Assembly (NCBI RefSeq): GCF_002443255.2
Contig: NW_019211456.1
Span: forward strand, 39,067,042 to 39,131,041
From: Varroa destructor
Taxonomy: Eukaryota; Arthropoda; Arachnida; Mesostigmata; Varroidae
Reading direction: 5' to 3'
Length of the DNA: 64,000 bases
The stretch's first letter is position 1; each line of letters starts with the position of its first letter. Position numbers and translations under genes: made by a program. The notes under the pieces are model-generated. The model was not told the origin of the DNA and did no database searches. It saw only the letters and a list, made by a program, of their open reading frames with translations. Shown here piece by piece: positions 1-12,400 of the stretch.

Positions 1-43
1 TTTCAGTAGTTGTATAGGTACCAAGTGGTTTTAGCTCTTAGAC

Positions 44-61
44 AAAAAAAAAAAAAAAAAA
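44..61. repeat. Poly-A run (A18)
   Basis: Uninterrupted mononucleotide tract. Confidence 0.9.
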
Positions 62-439
62 GTTTATTTGGGACTCTTATTATTTTTTAACGCTCTTATG
101 ACAAAGTATATATATATAAATCCTGAAAAATTTGAGCGTTTCAACAGAAGGAATACAAATTTATATGCGGAATAGTAGTACTATGTTTACAGGAGATTAC
201 CAAATATGTTGCCAGCACTTTGACGGAAATTCGGAACCGAGTTTAGTCGTTGTCACCAATACGATGCCTTTAGTTAAAATATATGAAACTCGACCACAAT
301 CATTAAGACGACGGCATTCCATTCAACACAAAGACAAAATTGTGTGAGGAAAACAAGATGATGGATTGGCTACCATTCCTATAAAGACTACTAGTAAATT
401 ATCAATTGAGTACTTTTAGGTTTCGTCTTGGCTACATCA

Positions 440-454
440 ATGGAACCCACGTAA
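440..454 (+). promoter_or_regulatory. Short upstream ORF in the M13 leader
   Basis: An ATG at 440 opens a four-codon reading frame ending in TAA at 452-454. It lies 29 bases before the proposed M13 start codon and in another frame. If the transcript starts upstream of 440, it could dampen translation. The transcription start is not known. Confidence 0.3.
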
Positions 455-483
455 TTTCGCCGATCCTGCCCCCAGTATTCAAA

Positions 484-3400
484 ATGCCCGGCGGAAGCTG
501 TCCGTCTCCAGTGCCCCCGCGGCCACTGTCCCCTTCGGCTAAGGTACAGGAACGGGCTTAGAAAAATAAAGTGGTGCTTTTGGCATCAATCTTACTGATC
601 TTTTTACGGATATGTTCCCCGCTATAGTTTTTTGCGAAAAAGCAAACGTTCGAATACAACAGAGATAGTATTGCGTATCTAAGGTCTCCGAGATGGGTTT
701 GTCAGCATTGCAAAAAAAAATTGAAATCCTACTAGAAATACGCAAGATGACATGTGTATGAACATGCAAATACGTGTAAATAAAGTGAGATAATTATTCT
801 ATAAGGATTAAGTCTGATTAGCTTAGAATTCTGCAAACTAACATGGTTATTGCTACACTTCTGTGTCGAGACAGAAAGAATTAAATGGTGGTTTGGAACG
901 AGGCCTGGTCCTTCTTGTGTTGATCTTGACCGTTCTCTGTGGACTCATTCTTCTATTGCTCATCAGGGCATCGCATATGGAAGCTTACATAGCCCAACGA
1001 CAGAGTGAATTAAAAGACACGACTTCGATTCCATCTATCTTTGAATCAACTATAGCACGAACCGGCAGGGGCGAACGCCATGGTAAGCAAATATCCATTA
1101 ACTTACATTTAGTTCTAATAAGGCGCCTCATTTATAAAATTACAACATGCGACGTGTTTCAAGAAAAAGTTCCTTCGAAGACACCGTATAATAGACGTTA
1201 ACATCAGCAATATGTTTGTATGTCTAATCTATAGTAGTAATAGTAACTATTACTATTAATGAGGATCCGAAGCGCGATTAAATTATGTGAGATAGCGAAG
1301 ATGATATATTATATCTGGATCAATCGTCACTTGGAGTGAGATAGAAAAGGTAGTCATTGCCATTTACCAAACAGTCGAATCCTTGTCATGCATATTATAT
1401 TGCTGTCAGCTTTATGACCTGACGCCATAATGTTTATCTAATAAAAAACTAATATAGTCTCGGATAGATATTGTCTCGGCACGTGTTCAGCGTTCTGTGG
1501 GATCTATTTGCATAGATCAGTATTTCTTAAGTCATTCATTCCCTTCATCAAATAAAAATTTTGAGGGTTTATCGGCGCACCAGCTACGGGATACAAATGT
1601 ATCTCTTCGATTCTTTTTTACTGCCCCATTACGCCTCTGAGCTTCCTTCTTTTCTATGACATATCAGTTTTATATAAACATATTATTCGAAGGCTTATTA
1701 AAAACAATTCATTACTGTTTTCTCCATCGTAAATATTCCTTTAATTTACAGCATAATACTTACGTATTCGTAATTTTCTCACTTTAGATATCATCTTCTT
1801 TTTTCAGCTCATACAACGCGAAGTACCTAAAATCTTCTGGTTAAATTAATTTCTTGTTCCCATCATGTTGCTGTAACAACGTGTTTATCTTCTAAACCAA
1901 CGGATATGCCACACAGTCTAGGTTCGTCTAAGGCAGATACACTTTTATTCGTGATAGGGAACAGCTGTCTAAAGCAATCCTTAACTGTAATAGCTGATGA
2001 AAAACTTGAAGATTGAATTGAATTTATCGGTTTTTCGAATTGATCTCCATTTTTATACGTACTATCCAATGTAGGTGACTCTCTTCAGTTAATGTACGCA
2101 ACGCAACGGATTTCGATCTGGTTCATCACTGTCTTACCACAGCCTCAAGGCCAATGTGACGTTTACTCGTATTCAGCCTTGCCATACTAATGCGTCATAG
2201 TCGTCGATTTTTTAATTCCTCCACTTTTGTTAAAGCTTCACTTTTTTACATCGTTCAACGTAAGCGGCTTTAAGAAGCAGCAGGTCCAAAGCGCTGACTG
2301 CAAATTACGATTTTTGTTCGAAAGGTACAATCTCAAACAGGAAGCGAATTTGACCACTTTTATCCATTGAAAAGGAACGCACAGTTGGAATAAAATAGGA
2401 CCAGTTTTCAACTTCCGATGACCTCGAATGTGGGTCCACGCAACTTCCGATAGTTTCAAATCCATTAATTAATTTACTAAAAACACTATTGTCTGGTCTT
2501 AAAAGAGCGATTTTGATATTTGTCTCTAACGGCCAGTTTATAGTAGCATTCAGGTTCGGGGTGCAGCCAAATTCTAGGAACAGATATTCGCTCTGTTCAT
2601 ATATGAGAATTCTAGCCGCCATTGGAACTCGGCCAACTATTTTGTACTGAAGTGCACTATACTCAGTTTTTTTTGACGCGGCATTTTTTAAAAGTAGGCA
2701 TTTTAAATCGAACGTAAATATCGTACTACGCGTAAAAAACAAATTGATTTTTTGATTTTTATGACTAGGCATGATATGCTTTATTGCACTCTCTGTCTGT
2801 GTGGTGGCTTCGAGAACTTGTGCATGGCTTTCATCCATTGTCACGTTCACAAGTGGCTGTCGATCGAGAGTTTTACTAATATTGTCAGGTCTCGTATAAA
2901 ATTTTTCGTGCACTTCACTAGCTTTCGTCCTTGACTGGGCCAAAGTTGAATCAATGACACTTTTAAAATTCCTGATTTGTATCCGTTGCCGATCTCCTCG
3001 TGTGACATAGAGTATTGCAAACGTGGATACGACCAACAGTAAGACGACGGCCGCGCCGCACATAATTCCACATGTTAAGATACGTCTGCTGGAAGGCTCT
3101 GTAATAGTGCTCACACGGGGCGAGATAGGATCCTCGACGACGTTTAGAGATTCGTTACTCTCTGCTCGCTGCAATTCACTGGAATTTGTTGTTGAATCCC
3201 ATTGCTTCAAACTGAAAGCCATCATGAACTGAAACGGGCGCCGACCGCTCTTAGGCAGTCGTTTCCAGCCTGATAGGTAGCAGTCCGCTAATATCTAACG
3301 TCTGAGCATTCACGATTCGCCCCCTAAGCCACCAGTGGATACGTCGTTGTGTAAAGGCCGCTGCTGAACTAATACAGAACGTACAACCGATACGATACAG

Positions 3401-6400
3401 ATGCAAAGACTGAACAGTTTCCGGATAGCGAATAGTATCAGTGAAAAGTGAAAACAAACACTAATAAAAAAACGTCGCCAGTTCGACCTTTTAGGCAACG
3501 CCAAAACTGGGCCGCACTTAGTACGCTCTACAAATGCATAATTGTATATACAGAACATTGGGCCCAGAACCAGGAATATTGCCATTATCCTTTAGTCTAT
3601 TATAGTCAGTAATACGCTATATTTCATTCATTACAGACTTGAATAAACAAAACGGAAAATGTACCGTTTAGATATCTTTCGACGACATATGTAACACTGT
3701 CCGCATATGACATGACTTACTGCACGCTGCAACCTAACTCTACACAAGGTGTTTTCTCGTTACCAGAAAAAAGCTAAAACTACAATGTCGAAAGAAATAA
3801 ATGCAAATCCCTTTGCTCGTTTATGTTATACGACAATTGATTAATAATAGTCTGATCCGACATGTCAGAAGCCCGAATCAATACGACAATCAAATATATG
3901 GGTGTTAATACGCTCCATGCAAAGTCAACAATTTTTTTACCGTTACCCTAACGAACATGCTGTCTCCAAAGGAACCATCGCGATAAGTATGAACCATACT
4001 AGCATCCGACCATTGATCTGTCTTTATGGGTATTAATTTGTCAGGAGAGAACTCGTCCTTTCGTACGACAGAACTGTGCTTGAGCCCTGAATGCATTTAC
4101 GCGTCGTCGTCAATATTGCGTTCAATTGATCCGTCTGTCGATCCGTGCCAGGATTTCTATCAATTTGCGTGTGGCCGCTGGCCGATTCATCATCCATTAA
4201 GGCCAGACACAAGCAATTTGGATACTTTAACATTGCTAAAAAATGATATGCGTCAAGTTTTTAAAGGTATGAGTATTATTTTCTATTTTTTGCTTATTCT
4301 ACCAAATTAGTCAAATAGTCAAGTGTTAACAGAGGTTCGAATGGCGAAATAATAACAAGATTTTATTGTTTAGGCTTAAAGCAGGGCCTAGCGTCCATAA
4401 GCTAACAAAAAAAAAAACTCTTTGTCAACTACTTTACTATCTAAATAATTGTATAAGTACCGAGCCGCTAGTCACACTTTTAGATTTTGAACTGTAGGCT
4501 CACTCCAGACTCGATACTGGGTCTCAACTGGCAATTTTTTGGTATACGTGTCCATATGCTAGCTACAAGAGTTTCCATTGTATTATATCGATAATAGTAG
4601 CCACCCTCATATGGAGGTACAAGTAAGCATTGCAGGTTTCATTTTTAAGAACTATCGATAATAGTAGCCACCCTCATATGGAGGTACAAGTAAGCATTGC
4701 AGGTTTCATTTTTAAGAACTAACTGGTGTTGCTGACCCTCGCAGAACTCCTCGAGGCTCCTATGACCAAAGATGATAGTAGTTCCACAACCCAAGCCAAA
4801 CTGCTGTACAAATCTTGCATGAATGAGAGTAAGTGTCAGGTGTAAATTGTATAATATTCAAATAAGGAACATTTTCAGCCTAAAGTAAGATATTTGGTCA
4901 CAATGGAGTTATTGCTTTGGATGGGCGCTTGCTATTGAATGTGTCTAAGTGATACAAAGTGCCGAAATTGATTACCCAATTATACGCATAACGACAGTAT
5001 AACTGTTTCTAAATACCGGTATAATGACTAACAATATACCGCAGAAAAATTGTATTGATTAGTTTATAAGTTTCGCTCCTAAGCTGATCTGTGCACTGAT
5101 GTATTTTAATCCGATCAAGTTGAATTTCAGCTACTGCCGAAAGGCTACGAGAAAAGCCCTTGTTGTCACTCCTTGAGCGTCTGGGACTTCGATGGCCATT
5201 GGTTGACCCTTTGCAATATACAACAGAAAATGAATTGAATAACACATCTTCAGAGTCTCCCTATATCTCGTTACCAACTTCGAACAAGCGCAGATCTCTA
5301 CCTGATCGAAGTTTAAATGAGAACTTTCTCAACACGTTTGATTGGCACCGATCTCTCGGTTATCTCCGCCAGATGAAACTCGAGACCTTTTTTATGATTT
5401 TCTCGCAGGCTGATCAGCAGAACTCTTCCGCGACGATCCTTCAGGTGAAGTTGTAATTACAGTACGGTTGTGTCCTTTTTTTTTTTTTTTTGCTGTTCGG
5501 GGTTATGAGCCCTTCAAACAATTTGATATATATATGTAAAAATATAATTGCATAAAAGCCGTTTTTGTGTGAATGTGGACATAGGTAATTCTCAAGGTAT
5601 GGGCGAACTCAGATGGTGCATAATCACTTACGTCAGTGCTGTACATGATGTATAAACTTTTCAGATTGACCAGAATGAGCCATCAGTGCCATACGTAGAC
5701 CTTAATTCGGCAAGAGGGCGGCGCCAGATCAAGGTCAGAGTAGCTTTAAAAAAAGCTTTTCGAGAAATAAACTTAAAACGCAAAGCTATTGGTTATATTG
5801 TCGTTTAACCGTTATGTGTATATTGCTAACCACAGATGAACTACTTATTATCCGTCTGTACAACCATTTCCAATGGCGGCCCATTTTGTCTGACAATACC
5901 CTTTTGCGAAATCACTTTATAGTACGCTTTACTAAATAATGTGACGGGAGACCAAAGCATGGTTGCATGTTGGCAAATATGAAGCGGCACAGAAAAAAGG
6001 CTAAAAAGAAAAAAAAACTATTAATTGAATCGTATGATTTCAGGCTTACCATACAACAATGGTGTTAGCTGCGGAGCTGCTAGGAGCTAATCGGACGCAA
6101 GCCGTCGTCGACATGAAAGACGTTGTCATATTTGAACTGCGCATGCGTACGGTATGCCGCTACCACCCGAGCTCGAGCTTTAGGCAGTAACCGGTATAAT
6201 CAACCACCAGCTCGTATCGTGGAGTCGAGCGAATTGCTAATTCCACGATCCATGTTTATTAGAACCGTTTGTTGAGAAACACGTTGACCGATTTGGTTGG
6301 CATTTCGCTACAGCCCAACAACGTTGACTGCCTACACTGACAAGACGTCACCGCTTATTTTTTTAATACCTTCGGCTATATTTACTGCGTGAACAAGTAT

Positions 6401-9400
6401 TCAATATCACTTTAGTAATCGCCAGTCCTCAGGTTCATCATCTTTCTCTCACTAGAAAGTCTAATCGAGGTGGGTCTTGCCGAACTCCCTTGGGGTTTCT
6501 CCAGCATACTGAGAACACGGCATGGTAACTGTCTACCAACTCGAACCAGCAATGACCCTATATTCAAACTTACCATTGCAACGAGCGCAAAGGGATATGC
6601 ATAAGCCGCCTAGATTGCATCGCCCCTCACCGACAAGGTTACCTGCATTTAATAGCCACCATGTAATGATTTAAACAGAATCGTAGTAAATTGTGGACCC
6701 TATTTGGCGCTAGCATGACTAGCACTAGCTTTGCAGAAGCAGCTGGAAATCGTTGTTTTTTCGAGGTATATGTATGGTCGTAGCACTTCGTGACTCAAAT
6801 TTATGATGATGCGAATACTCGATCCGCTTTCTACTTACTCGTTCAAAATTTAGTCGCCAACTATTACAGGTTACGTTACAAGTGCTTAGAAACATAGTAT
6901 ACAAAATGGCCAAAAAAGTCGTGTGGAAGCATGGATGTGTATATTTCACTGTGGAAATCCGTTGTTACTCGGGAATGCACGGCCGCTAAAGTGTGGTTAT
7001 CGCCGTGATGGACTAAGCATTTTTTCAGAAACTTCTGTGCTTGTTTTTAGTTCATGTACACTTCGTCATAAGTAAAATACATTTTCCTATTAGTTCATGG
7101 AGCCAAGTGAAGAACGACGCAACTTCACGGCTATCAACCACCGTATGACACTGGGCCAGCTGGACGCATTCGTTCCGCACCTACGTATCAGAAAGCTCTC
7201 GTCAGTCGTTTTTCAAAAGTAAGCCATCTATTCCTTTTATACCTTACGTACGATATTGAACTTACGCAGGGAATTAGATCTGCTATAATATGAAACTTCT
7301 TTTTTCCCCTCTAGCTTCATTCACTCATCGCATTACGTAATGTTATAGAGAGGCACTCAATAAAATTAGGCTATTTATAGCAGTGTTTAGATTCTTATAT
7401 TGCGTATGTATGTTAGTTGTTGTAATTGGTTCTGCATTGTAAAAAACATGTTTTTCCATATCTATAGAATGTAGGTTTCCGCTTCTGTTTACAATTCTAA
7501 TTGTGTATCAATGGAAGACACTTTTTTGAAACAAAAGGATTTTTTCTATTTACGAAGTATGAACGGAGCGACTGTTTAGATTGGGAAGGTTCAGTGGTGG
7601 GCTAGAATTCGGCGTTCTAGGCTGCTGGGCGGCACCGCTACCACTAGTCCATCCCCGAAAGTACTTGCGTTAAATTCAAGTAATAATGGCACTTGCAGAC
7701 AGTTTGACCCGGATGAACGGCTTGTAGTCTATGCGCCAAACTACCTGAAAAAGCTGAATGAGCTTTTAAAGTCAACACCAAAGAAGTGAGTAGCTTAAAT
7801 TTTACATCACCTTTACAACCCTATAAAGCGAGACACACTACAAGTGTGTCTCGCTTTATAGTAGAGTCCATTCGCAGCCTCGTATATCGTATGTATATCA
7901 GCATCGTAATAGTGGTTTAATATCTAGCAACACTGAAGCATTGATTTAAGTTTTAGTTCTACATTATTTATTTCAATGGACATGTCTTTTATGGACATAC
8001 AAATAATCGGTACGTCAGTATACCTTAAACTATTCTAGATCTTGAAATAACCTAAGACCCTAACCCCGCAGACTTTGCGTCCGTTCTAGAGGACATAAAA
8101 TGTTCTGCAAGGACTGTTCCTTGTAAACAGGCACAGGTTGACCAGAAAACTGTATCTGACAATCAGATCCATACGTAATTATTGAAAATACTAACTTTAT
8201 TAATAATATTTTTTTAAGAATTTAATTCTACTACATGTATGGATAGTAAAGAAGATTGTAAAGCTAACAGTGGGCTAAGCCTTAACTAGGTTCAGAGTTT
8301 GCATTCCGAGACTTAGATAGTAAGAGTTAACTAACAAATTCACCAGTATTGGCCAAACTCGAAATTTGCGAAGACATCTTCAAAGCGTTATTGAAGCTAC
8401 AAATTCCACGAAAAAGTTCTTTTATTCGTCAGATTACTTCATAAAGAGATACACCTTGAGGCACCGCTTGGTCATTTACAACGGAGCGTCGTCTGAATCA
8501 ATACGGCCAGACACTACCGTCATTACTGTGCGTGCCGCTCAAGATGTGAAATGCGTACCACCTTACTACATAATAGGCAGTGAAAATATCGATGTACAAC
8601 ATTACTGTAGAATATACCGAATAAATAACCGAAACTCGACTATTTGACAGAACCAATATTTAGATACATTTTTGAAAATCGCACACAGTTTCAAAAGCGA
8701 ATGTCTTCAGACAGTGTGCTGGTCGTAATAAATATTTTCATAGGACAGTGGCTAACTACATGGGCTGGAGAGTCGTGTACACGTTAATGAACTTCATGGA
8801 TAAACGTTTCGTGACTCTGCGGCAGCGTTACGCCAATATTCTCGCAGGTAATAACATGTAGAGTTCTGAAACGTCTTCAAGGTAATAAGGCGCTGAGTTC
8901 CGCTTAAGTGCACCTTGGTCGTGCATACCGTCAATCAGGTCAACTAAACGCCATTTTCTTTCTGCTCAAATGATCACACAGACTTGTGTTGTATTTAAAA
9001 TTGGTGGGGTTTGTATGAAGCAATGTGACAAAAGATAAAATCGTGGTAGAAATCTAGCGAACAATAAAGCAACATAACAATATGGTCCTCGGCACCTGGC
9101 ATCATAGTAGTTACGTTTTAACCAATTTGTCCGTGCGAAGTTGTGAATTCTAAAATCTTTCAAGTTTCACGTCCCGTACCACCCTTCGGCAAGTTATCAC
9201 ACGGCTGGCTCTCAACATCAAGCGAAGTGTATAGACGATAAGATTCAAATTCAGACCGCTACGTATTCCTGAAATTTAGCAGATACACACAGTGCCCAAT
9301 AAGCTGTCACCGGGACAGTCAGATGTTTACTAATGCGTATCTAGCATTTATTCTTGTCAGGCGTTACTCAAAAGCATAGAATTTTCCTTCGAAATAGTCA

Positions 9401-12400
9401 TTTTAGCCAAGGGGAAGTTCACGGCGGAGCAAAGGATAAAGGTTCAACTCGTACGTTCCAAAATGCTAAAGAAACTTTGAAAGATTAGTTACGTTATCGT
9501 GTTAGTACGTGTCATTGCCCTCTACAATATTTGATTTTGCTACTTTCGAGTTCCTTTTGGTGCTATCAGTCTTCAACGATATCAGAGCTATTTGAAATAC
9601 ACAACGCCCATCGCCTATCGCCAGCGTTCGCGATTTTTGCATCAGTTTGCTTAGGGCGTTCCGTAAATATGTTTGATACGCACATCTGCGAGCGTTAGAA
9701 CTTTTACGAATGTAAAATAGCTGAAGCTGGCTGTCAAATGCACCTGCGGGCTTCCGAGTGTAGTCAAGGATACCTAACTGCTGCCCAGAAACCTTAAACG
9801 AGGTTTTCTCAAAATCAGTTAAAAAAAAAAACTGTACATCGTAAATGGGTTTCTGCAATGTATTTAGAAAGAAACTAAAAATAAACTATTATGATGCGTG
9901 ATGCAAAGGATTGTTTTCGTTGGAATTATTAGATAATCTGGTTCCTTTGTAAGCTATTGGTAACAGATGTCGTCACAATGTCGTCGTTGATATGAGTTCC
10001 TGACTTAGTGATTCTATTCAATACTTGAAAGCGCTTTCATGTTAGTGAAATAAATAAATAGAAATAAATTTAAGGGGAGGGGGTAGAGTTTCTGAAAATA
10101 AGACGTAATCTCAGCCTGCTTTTCTCAGTCTTAAACAAAAACGTTGCTTAGGTTCGCGAAAATTACATTAAAAATGTAGTGCTGACCGATATCGTAGTGG
10201 ATGAACAATAATCGTATAATTAAGTGGGTACTGTCGTTCAAGGCCCGAACATGCCGAAAAACGGCGCAAAGTTGAACTGGTTGACGGTTTATAGAACATA
10301 CTTGAAAATCGACTTTTTGCTTGGACTGGTATCATATTGAAATCCAGCTATGTCTACGTAAAATAAAGTTTTATGCCAAAACTGAACAAACAGAATTAGT
10401 AGATGATTGAAAATAGAAAAAGAAGCATACATTTGTCTTCATTTGGTTTTTTAATGTGAGAAAACCCCGGCTTAAAGTAGTGGAACTCACACTATATATA
10501 AAAACGTTACCTTATGAAATGCACCCTAATTATTCATTTTATCCCTTAAAGCATCAGGACGAAGTTAGGCAAATGCCAGAATATTTTAGCTCTTATGTAA
10601 AATATAGAAAACATAGCGCACGTAAAGGTTGCAAACGCCCTAATATAACCTTAGGAACAAGTCATCCGATTCCACGGTGGCGCCTCTGCGTGACTCTCGT
10701 AAACCTCAACCTGGGCATGGTAACGGGAGCTATGTTCGTGACGAATCACTACACAGCCTTCATGAAATCCTCGGTAAGGGAGAACTGCTGACAAATGTCA
10801 TAATATGCCGTTTAAAATTACACTTTTTTTAGGAAACACATACAATTCCCACTAACCGAGAACACGCGCTTTAAAGCAAATAGCAACGGGTGCTGTAAAA
10901 AAAAGTCCAGTAGAAAGTTGTGTGGGAATATCTATTGTTCAGGAATATAAGGCCTCAGTTTTTTTGACTCCATACAGAAGAACTCGATTAGCTGCAGTCT
11001 CGTATTTGCAGCCTCGTCTAGAAAGTTGAACGTTGGAAATAGGAACTTTACATCTAAAAAGAACGGTACATGCTAAGGCACGATGTTCATTTATGCTGAC
11101 TATTTTAACCGAAATCATACAGAAAAATACAATTTATTTTAATTAAAAGAATAAACGTCTTTTAAAGATACGCGTACGCGACGCTCGATCTTTAAGAAAA
11201 AGAGCAACGAACTGTTCTATTAAACGCAACAATCCTATTCATCTAAGGCTGAGTCTATGATACGAGACATTCGAACAGCATTTCTGAAACAATTGGATGA
11301 CCTCGACTGGATGGATAGCAAAACCAAAGCTGCCGCAAGGCATAAGGCAATTAGCATGCGATACAAGGTCGCCTACCCTGAAGAAATATTAGATCAGAAC
11401 TGGCTCGATAAGGAACACCAGGTAAGAAATATAATGGGCTAGTTTAGAAGAACCTATCAAAAATTCCTCGAATCTGAGTTCAATTATTGTTGTTGTAGAA
11501 TTTGTTTATTTTTGCTATTCTTAGTACTTAATAGTTAATGTTGCTTTCAATGGCTGTATGTTGATACTAAACAGTTTTTCACGTCGAGCACAGAGGTGGA
11601 TCCTTCTTTCGCTCTAGATGTTTAACATAATAGCACGGAATGATCTTACGCATGATAAATCAGCACAATGCTAACTTATATCACAACGCCATTCATAATC
11701 AAACAAGAACAAACCACGGGTTATCGTTTCAGTTGAACTTCTCAGCGGATGATGTGTTTACTAACATCCTATTGGTAAGCCGGTTCCGCTATTCGAAGGA
11801 GCTTGAAAGATTTGGCAAGCCCAATGACCTCAAACGCTGGATAATGAACCCTGGAACTGTGAATGCTTTCTACACAAGAACTGGTAAAAATAGATGTTAA
11901 TGTTAACCAACCTATTTTTTAACAGAAATACACGTTAACGGTACACAACTGGTGAAAGATTTTTTTTATCAAAACGGTGTTCTTCGGTGTGCTTTCGCAT
12001 ATCCTGTACGACGGACTCCTGTGCCATCAATACCTGTTTTACTGGTAGATGATTTCGTTTGAACCTATTTACTAATCAGCCGTTTCCCATTAGAAGCTAG
12101 TATCCATATATATATAAGACTAGTTGATAGCTCGGTTAAGCCTCTCAAACGCAAATTTATACCGTTTTAGAAAAAGAATTATTTTAACCGGCATCCAGTA
12201 TTCCCCAGAGCAGTAGTAATACTCCACTGTTGCGTACCATATTCTGAAATCGACTACCACGTTCCACCTGGTACTACCTGCCTTGAATACATTGATACTC
12301 GCAAATATATCATTTTATTAGTAAACCCGACTTAACCTTTCAACAAACCATTGAAGCAGTTATGTGCTTGTACGATAAAAACCAATGTAATTTTCAGTAG

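Noticed and set aside
8366..8647. 93-codon plus-strand frame in an M13 intron
   Set aside because: No splice sites in phase with neighbouring exons and no family resemblance. The M13 frame is continuous without it.
9502..9858. 118-codon minus-strand frame inside an M13 intron
   Set aside because: Unlike the nested MATH-like gene, it has no membrane helix, domain or motif I can recognise.
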